Positions 42,060-49,300 of a stretch of DNA of 64,000 bases are shown one piece after another (position 1 is the first letter of the stretch; each line of letters starts with the position of its first letter). The DNA lies in the NCBI RefSeq assembly GCF_900112255.1, contig NZ_FOLE01000010.1, forward strand, positions 62,001-126,000. Direction: 5' to 3'. The stretch comes from Flexibacter flexilis DSM 6793. GTDB lineage: Bacteria; Bacteroidota; Bacteroidia; Cytophagales; Flexibacteraceae. The position numbers and the translations under genes are program-made. Under the pieces are notes generated by a model, which did not search any database, had not been told where the DNA came from, and worked only from the letters and a program-made list of their open reading frames with translations.

Positions 42060-43598
42060 TTAAAAGGTTCTGACTCCGCGTCCGCCCGAAGTGTTGCGGC
42101 GTGCGCTGGGTGCTGTGTTGGCGTAAAATCTATCCGAAACGGCAAGGTCACGGAACTGATAAGTTAAAGTGTTGTAAACGAGGCTATTCCAGCCACCACC
42201 TCTATTGATAGCACCGTTTGGTGTTGGCCAAGTGTTGGCGTTGGCTTCGCCCGCTTCCGAGAGTGCGCCGTCGCCGTGCGTGCCTTCAAACAAAAGTCCT
42301 TCGGTTTTGCTCACGCTCACGCAGGTTTCCCAAACATTGCCGCTCAACTCCATTAGGCCGTATTGCGAAGCTCCCGCGCTAAGTCGGTTGCTGGCGGCCG
42401 TAGCCCCAAAACCCACGCGCAAAACGCCCCAAAGATAGGTTTGCCCGAAAGCTAAAGCGTGATTGCTCAAGCCATAATCGCCTGTTACTGTTTCGGTTAC
42501 GGATTCGGCGGCGGTGCCGTCTTGTGCGGTGGTATTGGCATCGGTTACTAAATTTGTTCCCCAAGCCATGTCGCGCGGCGCGGGATAGGTGGTGCCGCGT
42601 GCGGCTTTTTCAAATTCTAATTCGGTCATGGGGCGCAGGGCTGCCCAGTCCAAATATGCGGCCAAATCGTTCCAATTCAGCCAATTGCAAGCGCGGTTTT
42701 GTCCGTCGTCTGCTTCGTTGTAAACAGTGTTATTGTTCGCATTGCAAGCATAAATGGCGGCCTGTGTGCTGGTGGCAGGTGTGGCGATTATAAGCCCATT
42801 TCGAGCCATATTGCCTGAGCCTAAAGCGTTTGTTCCTGCTGAAAGTGAAGGGCTTACGGCAGTGCGTGCGGTTTGTTGCATGCTGGTCAGGCTGTTGAGA
42901 AAATCGGCGTATTGTTCTTGTGTGATTTCGTATTTCATGGCATAAAATCCCGCAAAACCTTTGGGGAAGGTGGCGGCAATGGCCTCGCCTTGCGGTTGGT
43001 TGTCTGTGTTGCCGTAGAGTGATTGGGCGGTGCTGCCGATGCTAATCGCGTTTTCGGAACTGATTTGAAAAGGCGTGTTTTTTGCGCCACTTCGTAACGT
43101 ATTGTTGCTGAGCGTGTCGCCGACCCAAAAGGCCGATTGCGGCACGTAGGCCATTTCTATCCCAAATATTTTGAGTTGGTAATTGCCTGCGGTGAGTTGA
43201 TTATCAGCTATTTGCAAAGAAATTGAGCCTTGCGAAAGTCCTTCGCCTGCTGCGTTGCGGCGCACGAAAATGCCTTTGTGGTCGCTTACGTTTTGGATTT
43301 GCAAATTGCCTGTAACCAAATGATTTTGAGCAAGGTCAAGATGTCGCCAAATGCCGTCCGTGCCTTTTACTTTCACAAAAACCCAAACTGCGTCGTGATT
43401 GTCAGGCGTTTGCCCGACAGCCGACAGCCAGCTATTTTCCCAACTAATTTGGCACTGAACCAATTGGTTTTGTGTGAAAGATAAATTGCTTATAGATAGA
43501 TTGTTAGCCCAAATATTTTGATTGAAACCCAAACAAAATACAAGGCTTGCGGCACAGCGAAATAAACAAGTAAAATACTTCATTTGGCGGCTGTTCAT
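42060..43598 (-). CDS. SUMF1/FGE-fold protein with N-terminal beta-sandwich
   Basis: 512 residues. Signal peptide MKYFTCLFRCAASLVFCLGF from ATG 43583 (ATG 43598 is an alternative). Residues about 30-160 form an N-terminal beta-sandwich (ISWENSWLSAVGQTP; WVFVKVKG). Residues about 165-512 are the SUMF1 fold with MAYVPQSAFWVGD, FYAMKYEITQEQYADFLNSL, RPMTELEFEKAAR, GLMELSGNVWET and RGGGWN. The C-terminus reads SARRNTSGGRGVRTF: the catalytic cysteines of formylglycine-generating enzyme are not there, so it is a non-canonical, perhaps binding-only, member. Second gene of the B12-linked operon. Confidence 0.86.
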   Translation of the reverse strand: MNSRQMKYFTCLFRCAASLVFCLGFNQNIWANNLSISNLSFTQNQLVQCQISWENSWLSAVGQTPDNHDAVWVFVKVKGTDGIWRHLDLAQNHLVTGNLQIQNVSDHKGIFVRRNAAGEGLSQGSISLQIADNQLTAGNYQLKIFGIEMAYVPQSAFWVGDTLSNNTLRSGAKNTPFQISSENAISIGSTAQSLYGNTDNQPQGEAIAATFPKGFAGFYAMKYEITQEQYADFLNSLTSMQQTARTAVSPSLSAGTNALGSGNMARNGLIIATPATSTQAAIYACNANNNTVYNEADDGQNRACNWLNWNDLAAYLDWAALRPMTELEFEKAARGTTYPAPRDMAWGTNLVTDANTTAQDGTAAESVTETVTGDYGLSNHALAFGQTYLWGVLRVGFGATAASNRLSAGASQYGLMELSGNVWETCVSVSKTEGLLFEGTHGDGALSEAGEANANTWPTPNGAINRGGGWNSLVYNTLTYQFRDLAVSDRFYANTAPSARRNTSGGRGVRTF

Positions 43599-43610
43599 TT
43601 GGTTTTGAAA

Positions 43611-43646
43611 GAAAAAAGCCCAACCTACAAAAAGCGTAGGTCAGGC
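43611..43646 (-). terminator. Internal hairpin between first and second gene of the B12-linked operon
   Basis: On the minus strand GCCTGACCTAC pairs with GTAGGTTGGGC (two G-U pairs) around a 7-base loop, followed by TTTTTTC. It sits between the stop codon at 43665 and the SUMF1 start. It could lower expression of the distal genes relative to the first propeller gene. Confidence 0.65.
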
Positions 43647-43664
43647 CAACTAGAGAGATATGTA

Positions 43665-44927
43665 TTATTGTTTAATAAATTTAGTACGGAAAATAGTGTT
43701 ATTGTGTTCTATTTCCATAATGTACATTCCTTGCGGCAATTGCTCAATGCTTACTGGCGTGTTGGCGGCAACCGTTTCGGTGCGTAACACGCGGCCTGTC
43801 ATGTCCGAAATGCTTACTTGCAACCCTTCAAAATCAACTTGGCCATCTATCCAAATAGCTTTGCTGCTTGGGTTCGGGTAAACCGTTAAGTTTTTGTTTT
43901 TTAGATTGTTGCGAACTGAAACGCTTGTTCTGTAATCTATGCCAATGGCTTCTGGCGATTTGCCCACAGGAAGTGTTGCTACTTTCGCGCCTGTAAGGTT
44001 ATAAACGCCTCCTGTTACAAAGCTGAAAAAATCGGTTTGTGTAACATAGAAACGGCTGCCGTTTACATCAAAAGTAGAGGCTACAATTTCCAACGTATCT
44101 ACAATAACAGTATCCGTAATGGTTTGATTAGCAATATTATAGCTACCAATTCCTCTGCTAAAGTTAGCGTAAAGCGTGTTGCCGACTAAAGCCGTACCGC
44201 CACTTAACACGCCAATAGAATCGGAAGTAAGGCTGCCGTTGGCTGTCGAATATTGGTGCAAAAAGTGGCTTTTGCCTGCAATGCCAATTACTTTTTTGCC
44301 ATACACAAACAAGCGGCTCAAACCTGCGCCGTGTGCGCCTAAGTCAATGTTTTGGATAAATTCGCCTGTTGAGATTTTAACTACACCGATATAACCCACA
44401 GAATCTGCGTAAGCTGAACTTACAAGGTTGTGCGCCACGTAAGCCGTATCGCCCACTACGGCGATGTCGCGTACTTCGTTGGTGATTTGGCTGATTGTAT
44501 CTAATGGCTGCAAAGTTGCTTTGTCATAAATGAAGAAAAAAGCACCGCCACCATAGTACTTGCCTACCAAAAGGCGGTCGCCAGCCACACGAAGTTTGCG
44601 CACGGGACTGAACGCTGCTTTGCCTGTAACTTGGTAGTTGTCAAGGTTATAACGAACAATAGAATCTTGCGCTGCTACGAACAATTCGCCGTTATTGATT
44701 TCTACGTCTTGTACCGATTGCGTCTGGATAGTGGCAAATGTGTTACTTTGTCCGTTGGCTGGGTTGTAAGAGGTAAGGGTTAAATAATCCTCGAAAGGTG
44801 GCATGTATTCGTATTTGCCGCCGTTGGCGATGATGATTTGTTTGGTAGTAGTTTGTGCAAAAACGCTGCTGCTCAAAGTAACGAAAGCTGCACAAGCTAA
44901 TGTTTTGATTTTGTTGAAGTTACTCAT
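43665..44927 (-). CDS. T9SS type A sorted beta-propeller protein (YncE/DUF5074-like)
   Basis: 420 residues. Signal peptide MSNFNKIKTLACAAFVTLSSSVFAQ. Six to seven blade-like repeats follow: VQDVEINNGELFVAAQDSIVRYNLDN, VRKLRVAGDRLLVGKYYGG, VRDIAVVGDTAYVAHNL, SRLFVYGKKVIGIAGKSH, STFDVNGSRFYVTQTDFF. After residue about 340 comes a T9SS type A sorting domain (VYPNPSSKAIWIDG ... LPQGMYIMEIEHNNTIFRTKFIKQ). It is the first gene after the cobalamin riboswitch. It looks like a secreted counterpart of the BtuG-like lipoprotein at the operon end. Ligand not provable by sequence alone. Confidence 0.85.
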   Translation of the reverse strand: MSNFNKIKTLACAAFVTLSSSVFAQTTTKQIIIANGGKYEYMPPFEDYLTLTSYNPANGQSNTFATIQTQSVQDVEINNGELFVAAQDSIVRYNLDNYQVTGKAAFSPVRKLRVAGDRLLVGKYYGGGAFFFIYDKATLQPLDTISQITNEVRDIAVVGDTAYVAHNLVSSAYADSVGYIGVVKISTGEFIQNIDLGAHGAGLSRLFVYGKKVIGIAGKSHFLHQYSTANGSLTSDSIGVLSGGTALVGNTLYANFSRGIGSYNIANQTITDTVIVDTLEIVASTFDVNGSRFYVTQTDFFSFVTGGVYNLTGAKVATLPVGKSPEAIGIDYRTSVSVRNNLKNKNLTVYPNPSSKAIWIDGQVDFEGLQVSISDMTGRVLRTETVAANTPVSIEQLPQGMYIMEIEHNNTIFRTKFIKQ

Positions 44928-45061
44928 AGAATTTTGTTAGAAAGAAAACAAACACTATGAGCCAAACGAGCAAGGAAGAAATAAAAAGCAACTCTCAAGG
45001 CTCGTGCGCACCAAGCCCCAGACCGTCAATTTATCCTATACCTTTCTACCCGAAGGCTCGG
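44928..45061 (-). promoter_or_regulatory. Leader between cobalamin riboswitch and first gene, possible expression platform
   Basis: On the minus strand the leader contains the segment GAGCC paired potentially with GGCTC further downstream around a long loop, close to the start codon of the propeller gene. It contains no gene. The pairing is weak evidence for translational control and no terminator-like poly-U run follows it. Confidence 0.35.
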
Positions 45062-45236
45062 AAAATATGTGTGCGCTGGCAGGTCTCCTGACTTCTCTAC
45101 TGTCGTTGCCTTCCCAGAAAATTCCAGTGGCTCAAACGAACGACAGCTTTTTGTAGATTTACAGTTGCGGGGACAGCTTTCGATTTGCACGAAATTCCCT
45201 TTTAAGTCACTAAGCTCTGAACTAAAGATAGTGACA
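45062..45236 (-). promoter_or_regulatory. Cobalamin (vitamin B12) riboswitch
   Basis: Minus-strand leader. In transcript order: a short hairpin (GTCACTA / TAGTGAC), AAAAGGGAATTTCGTGCAAATC, the B12-box region AGCTGTCCCCGCAACTGTAAATC, AGCCACTGG, GGGAAGGC, and the closing AAGTCAGGAGACCTGCC. These conserved blocks in this order define the adenosylcobalamin-class aptamer. The helices CTGTCGTT / AACGACAG also pair. It lies 135 bp upstream of the first operon gene. Genes downstream should be repressed when cobalamin is plentiful. Confidence 0.95.
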
Positions 45237-45422
45237 CCAAACACGCCGCGAAATAACAGTATTATCCGAAATAGTCCAAACAAAATGTGAATTTTAGCTT
45301 GTAATAAAGCTCTTTAATTGTATTTTTAGGTATAATATTGTTTTTATTTTGTATAAAATTTATTTAATACTTGTATTTGAGAAAATATTATACGTTCTTC
45401 GCTGCCTCAAAATGCGTAGAGA

Positions 45423-46007
45423 ATGAAGGTTGCGATAGTAGAATATAATGCGGGCAATGTGCAGTCTGTGAAATATGCCCTCGAAAGATTGGGCGTTGAG
45501 CCTGTGCTTACCAGCGACGTGACGGAGTTGCGAAGTGCGGATAAAGTCATTTTCCCTGGAGTGGGAGAAGCGTCATCGGCCATGCGATTTCTGAAAAATA
45601 AGAATTTGGATAAAATCATCCCGACGCTCACGCAGCCTGTTTTGGGAATTTGTTTGGGTTTGCAATTGCTTTGTCGTCATTCGCAGGAAGGCGATGCGGA
45701 TTGTTTGGGGGTGTTTGATGTGGAGGTTTGCCGTTTTCCGCAAGCCACTGAAAAAGTGCCGCATGTGGGTTGGAATACTTTGCAGCTCACAGATAATGTG
45801 TTGCTCAAAGATTTGCCGCCGCTGCCACACGTATATTATGTGCATAGTTATTATGCGCAACTGAGTCCTTACACGATTGCTACTACGGATTATATCGTGC
45901 CGTTTAGTGCCATGCTGCACCGCGATAATTTTTATGCAGCGCAGTTTCACCCCGAAAAAAGCAGCGAAGTAGGAGAGAAGATTATTGCTAATTTTTTGAA
46001 TTTATAA
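45423..46007 (+). CDS. hisH: Imidazole glycerol phosphate synthase, glutaminase subunit
   Basis: 194-residue class I glutamine amidotransferase that supplies ammonia to HisF in histidine synthesis. YNAGNVQSVKYAL at the N-terminus; catalytic Cys in GICLGLQLLCRHS near residue 77; catalytic His and Glu in QFHPEKSSEVG near residue 180. It needs a HisF partner not seen here. It precedes truB by 15 bp. The other his genes must lie elsewhere. Confidence 0.96.
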   Translation: MKVAIVEYNAGNVQSVKYALERLGVEPVLTSDVTELRSADKVIFPGVGEASSAMRFLKNKNLDKIIPTLTQPVLGICLGLQLLCRHSQEGDADCLGVFDVEVCRFPQATEKVPHVGWNTLQLTDNVLLKDLPPLPHVYYVHSYYAQLSPYTIATTDYIVPFSAMLHRDNFYAAQFHPEKSSEVGEKIIANFLNL

Positions 46008-46022
46008 AATAAAGGAAATAGA

Positions 46023-46733
46023 ATGACAGACCGCCCATTTAACTTTGAAGAAGGCGAAATATTGCTGATAGACAAACCGTTGCGTTGGACATCTTTTGAC
46101 ATCGTCAAGAAAGTACGCAATACCATTCGCATCAAAAAAGTAGGCCATGCGGGAACGCTCGACCCATTGGCGACGGGTTTGCTCATTGTTTGCACGGGCA
46201 AAAAAACCAAGCAAATCGACGCGGTTCAGGCCGAAGAAAAGGAATATACAGGTACGTTTACGCTTGGCGCGACTACGCCTTCTTATGACTTGGAAACTGA
46301 ACCCGAAAATCAAAAAGATATTTCAGGCCTTACGCCCGAACAAATACGCGCAGCTACGGTGGCGTTCGTGGGCGATATTGAGCAGTTGCCGCCGATGTAT
46401 TCGGCTGTTAGTGTGGGTGGCGAACGATTGTACCAAAAAGCCCGCAGAGGCGAGGAAATCGAACGTGCGCCGCGCCCTGTTACGATTATGACTTTTGAGG
46501 TTACGGATATCGCATTGCCTGTGGTTTCGTTTCGGGTAGTTTGTTCCAAAGGCACATACATTCGTAGTTTAGCACATGATTTTGGGCAAGCTTTGGGTGT
46601 GGGAGCGTATTTGTCGGAATTGCGCCGCACACGTAGCGGAGCTTTTCGGGTAGAAGATGCTTGGCAAATCACGGATTTGATAGAGGTCGTAAAGCTGCAG
46701 AGAGCGCAAGAGGAACAAAGCGACTCTAATTAA
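46023..46733 (+). CDS. truB: tRNA pseudouridine(55) synthase TruB
   Basis: Forms pseudouridine at position 55 in the T-arm of tRNAs. 236 residues. KPLRWTSFDIVKKVRN, the catalytic Asp in KVGHAGTLDPLATGLLIVC near residue 49, and RSLAHDFGQALGVGAYLSELRRTRSG in the C-terminal part. Slightly short, but complete, with the usual C-terminal domain of short Bacteroidota enzymes. It follows hisH closely and precedes a peptidyl-prolyl isomerase by 40 bp. Confidence 0.96.
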   Translation: MTDRPFNFEEGEILLIDKPLRWTSFDIVKKVRNTIRIKKVGHAGTLDPLATGLLIVCTGKKTKQIDAVQAEEKEYTGTFTLGATTPSYDLETEPENQKDISGLTPEQIRAATVAFVGDIEQLPPMYSAVSVGGERLYQKARRGEEIERAPRPVTIMTFEVTDIALPVVSFRVVCSKGTYIRSLAHDFGQALGVGAYLSELRRTRSGAFRVEDAWQITDLIEVVKLQRAQEEQSDSN

Positions 46734-46773
46734 TGTTTAGTATTCAATTATTTCCAAATAATATTTTTTACAA

Positions 46774-47232
46774 ATGAAAACCGCAGAAATCCACACCGCT
46801 AAAGGTGTAATGAAGGTAGAATTTTTTGAGCAAGACGCTCCAAACACCGTCAAAAACTTTGTTGATTTGGCTAATCAAGGCTTTTATGATGGTCTTGCCT
46901 TTCACCGTGTAATCCCTAATTTCGTAATTCAAGGCGGCTGTCCAAACTCACGCGAAGGCGCGAAAGGTATGCCAGGTACTGGCGGCCCAGGCTATAAAAT
47001 CAAGTGTGAATTGACGGGTGGCAACCAATTCCACGACCGCGGCGTTCTTTCGATGGCGCATGCTGGCCGCGATACAGGCGGTTCACAATTCTTTATTTGC
47101 CACACGCGCGACACCACAAAGCACCTCGACCGCAACCATACGGTATTCGGTAAGGTGGTAGATGGTTTGGACATAATCGACCAAATCAAAGCTGGCGACC
47201 GCATCGAAAAAATAGTAGTAAGCGAAGCTTAA
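46774..47232 (+). CDS. Cyclophilin-type peptidyl-prolyl cis-trans isomerase
   Basis: 152-residue cytosolic cyclophilin without signal peptide. [13 protein letters not shown] carries the catalytic Arg, [16 protein letters not shown] the conserved Gln-Phe-Phe core, and [14 protein letters not shown] the closing strand. It catalyses proline isomerisation during folding. A strong terminator follows 22 bp after its stop codon. Confidence 0.95.
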   Translation: MKTAEIHTAKGVMKVEFFEQDAPNTVKNFVDLANQGFYDGLAFHRVIPNFVIQGGCPNSREGAKGMPGTGGPGYKIKCELTGGNQFHDRGVLSMAHAGRDTGGSQFFICHTRDTTKHLDRNHTVFGKVVDGLDIIDQIKAGDRIEKIVVSEA

Positions 47233-47254
47233 TTGTAGGCAAAAAACTAATTTT

Positions 47255-47290
47255 AAAGACATTTTCTGTAAAAAGAAAATGTCTTTTTTT
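47255..47290 (+). terminator. Terminator after the cyclophilin gene
   Basis: Arms AAAGACATTTTCT and AGAAAATGTCTTT, perfect 13 bp, 6-base loop, then TTTTA. Confidence 0.88.
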
Positions 47291-47325
47291 ATATTTACTT
47301 TTAATAACACTAAATATCAGAGAAA

Positions 47326-47718
47326 ATGCAAAAAACTTCAGGTGCTTTTGTGGCTGCTTCGTGGGCTGCCTTGTTGATTGGAATGGTCGGTTATTTGGCT
47401 GGCCTTTGGCGTTCGGATATGCTGCTCAATGAGAAAGGTTATTATTTTACGCTCATCATGTTTGGCCTTTTTGCGGTGGTTTCGCTTCAGAAAAGCGTTC
47501 GCGACAAACTCGAAGGCGTGGCCGTAACCGATATATATTACGGCATTTGTTGGGTAGCAACAGTGCTTTCTATTTTGTTGTTGGCTATCGGACTTTGGAA
47601 TGCTACGATGCTACCAAGTGAAAAAGGTTTTTATGCGTTTTCGTTTTTGCTGGCACTTTTTGGCGCGATAGCTGTGCAAAAAAATACTCGCGATAATGCA
47701 CCCACAAACAACAACTAA
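47326..47718 (+). CDS. YiaA/YiaB-family inner-membrane protein
   Basis: 130 residues, four hydrophobic segments arranged as two tandem YiaAB-type units: GMVGYLAGLWRSDMLLNEKGYYFTLIMFGLFAVVSLQKSVRDKLEG, and AIGLWNATMLPSEKGFYAFSFLLALFGAIAVQKNTRDN. Repeated features are LW, LxxEKGFY/EKGYY, FGLFA/ALFGAIA, and QKxxRD. The function of this family is not known. It lies upstream of the Crp-type regulator, divided from it by a terminator hairpin. Confidence 0.9.
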   Translation: MQKTSGAFVAASWAALLIGMVGYLAGLWRSDMLLNEKGYYFTLIMFGLFAVVSLQKSVRDKLEGVAVTDIYYGICWVATVLSILLLAIGLWNATMLPSEKGFYAFSFLLALFGAIAVQKNTRDNAPTNNN

Positions 47719-47727
47719 AACGTAAAT

Positions 47728-47764
47728 AAAAAGGTGTTTTCTATGCAAAGAAAATGCCTTTTTT
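47728..47764 (+). terminator. Terminator after the YiaAB gene
   Basis: Arms AAAAAGGTGTTTTCT and AGAAAATGCCTTTTT (15 bp with one G-T pair), 6-base loop, followed by TTTTG. It ends 33 bp before the regulator gene. Confidence 0.8.
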
Positions 47765-47796
47765 GTTTTAATAAAACACTAAATTATTTCGAATTT

Positions 47797-48384
47797 ATGC
47801 AAGAATCTTTGCAAAATATTCGTACGCTTATTGCCTCACTTATTGACATAAACGACGAAGAATGGGCGTATTATTCGGCCATGTTTGAGCTGAAAAAGTT
47901 TAAGAAAAAAGAAATTATTCTTCAGGTAGGAGAGGTGGCCAAATCTGTTTTTTTTGTAAATAGAGGGCTTTTGAGGATTTATTTTTTAGATAAAAATCAA
48001 AAAGAATGCACCTTTCATTTTGCCCAAGAACTGAGCTTTGCTACTGATTATGAGAGTTTTTTGCGCAAAACGCCTTCTAAATATTCGATTCAGGCAATGG
48101 AAGATACGGAAGTGGTCATTATGTCGCATTTTATGGTACACGACGGCTACAAAGGCTTGCGTTATGGTGAAAAATTAGGGCGCGTATTAGCCGAAACGCA
48201 TTTCTTTTTATTTAGTAATAAATTATTGGAACTTTATACACAAACGCCGCTGGAACGTTACGAACAAATGAATAAATTATTTCCGAAAATTTTGCAACGC
48301 GTTCCGCAACATTATATCGCTTCTTATTTGAATATTTCGTCGGTACATTTGAGCCGTATCATCAACGAACAGCCCCGAAACTAA
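47797..48384 (+). CDS. Crp/Fnr family transcriptional regulator
   Basis: 195 residues. cAMP-type nucleotide-binding fold (KKKEIILQVGEVAKSVFFVNRGLLRIYFLD) followed by a helix-turn-helix (VPQHYIASYLNISSVHLSRIIN). ATG 47797 (MQESLQNIR) is preferred over an upstream frame start. No Cys cluster for iron-sulfur sensing is seen. It sits 75 bp before an SDR and ALDH pair on the same strand and may control them. Its effector is unknown. Confidence 0.9.
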   Translation: MQESLQNIRTLIASLIDINDEEWAYYSAMFELKKFKKKEIILQVGEVAKSVFFVNRGLLRIYFLDKNQKECTFHFAQELSFATDYESFLRKTPSKYSIQAMEDTEVVIMSHFMVHDGYKGLRYGEKLGRVLAETHFFLFSNKLLELYTQTPLERYEQMNKLFPKILQRVPQHYIASYLNISSVHLSRIINEQPRN

Positions 48385-48459
48385 TAACAAATGTTATTGC
48401 TTACGCCGCCGCCAATTTTTATTTTTGTTGCACACTGAAATTAACTAAAACGATTGATT

Positions 48460-49263
48460 ATGAGTACGATAAAAGGCCAAAAAGTGCTGATTACGGGCGG
48501 TGGGTCGGGTATCGGCAAGCTAATGGGAGAGTTGGTGTTGCGTAAAGGTGCTACGCAATTGGTGATTTGGGACATTAGCCCCGCTAATATCGAAACGACA
48601 CTAAAAGAATTGCAGCCGTTTGGCAATGTTACAGCGTATCAAGTTGATATTTCTGACCTTACACAAATTCAAAATGCAGCCGAAAAAGTAAAAAAAGAAA
48701 TTGGAAAAATTGATATTTTGATTAATAATGCGGGCATTATTGTAGGAAAACTTTTTCACGAACATAGTACCGAAGAAATTACGCGTACTATGAATATTAA
48801 TGCCAATGCACCAATGTACATTACACAACAATTTTTGAGTGATATGTTGGCGCAAAATCGCGGTCATATCTGCAATATTGCGTCATCAGCAGGCTTAATT
48901 TCTAATCCAAAAATGTCGGTGTATGTGTCGAGCAAATGGGCAATTTTGGGTTGGTCTGATAGCTTGCGTATTGAGATGCAGCAACAGAAATTAAATGTGC
49001 ATGTTACCACCGTAACGCCGTATTATATTAGCACAGGAATGTTTGATGGAGTTCGCTCTATCGTCCCGATTCTGAAACCCGAAAAAGTTGCCAAAAAGGT
49101 AATAGAAGGCATCGAGAAAAATAAAATATTTGTGAGTATGCCTTGGAGTGTTCGTTTTGTTCGTTTTGGCCAAGCACTGATGCCTATTTGGTTGTTTGAT
49201 TGGTTTATAGGAGATGTCATGGGAATTTATAAAACCATGCAACATTTTAAAGGAAGAAAATAA
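48460..49263 (+). CDS. Short-chain dehydrogenase, retinol-dehydrogenase-like
   Basis: 267 residues from ATG 48460 (a TTG-initiated frame begins two codons earlier). NAD(P) loop GGGSGIGKLMGEL, INNAG near residue 90, active Ser in CNIASSAGLI, and Tyr-x3-Lys as YVSSK. C-terminus has hydrophobic stretch FVRFGQALMPIWLFDWFIGDVMGI, common in membrane-associated SDRs acting on lipid or retinoid-like alcohols. The next gene is an aldehyde dehydrogenase 37 bp later, so the two may run alcohol to acid. Confidence 0.92.
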   Translation: MSTIKGQKVLITGGGSGIGKLMGELVLRKGATQLVIWDISPANIETTLKELQPFGNVTAYQVDISDLTQIQNAAEKVKKEIGKIDILINNAGIIVGKLFHEHSTEEITRTMNINANAPMYITQQFLSDMLAQNRGHICNIASSAGLISNPKMSVYVSSKWAILGWSDSLRIEMQQQKLNVHVTTVTPYYISTGMFDGVRSIVPILKPEKVAKKVIEGIEKNKIFVSMPWSVRFVRFGQALMPIWLFDWFIGDVMGIYKTMQHFKGRK

Positions 49264-49300
49264 TTGATTTACTACTGTTTTCATTCAAAAAATAAAGCCT

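Noticed and set aside
42060-43598. True formylglycine-generating enzyme (sulfatase activator)
   Set aside because: The catalytic cysteine region is replaced and no sulfatase gene is present.
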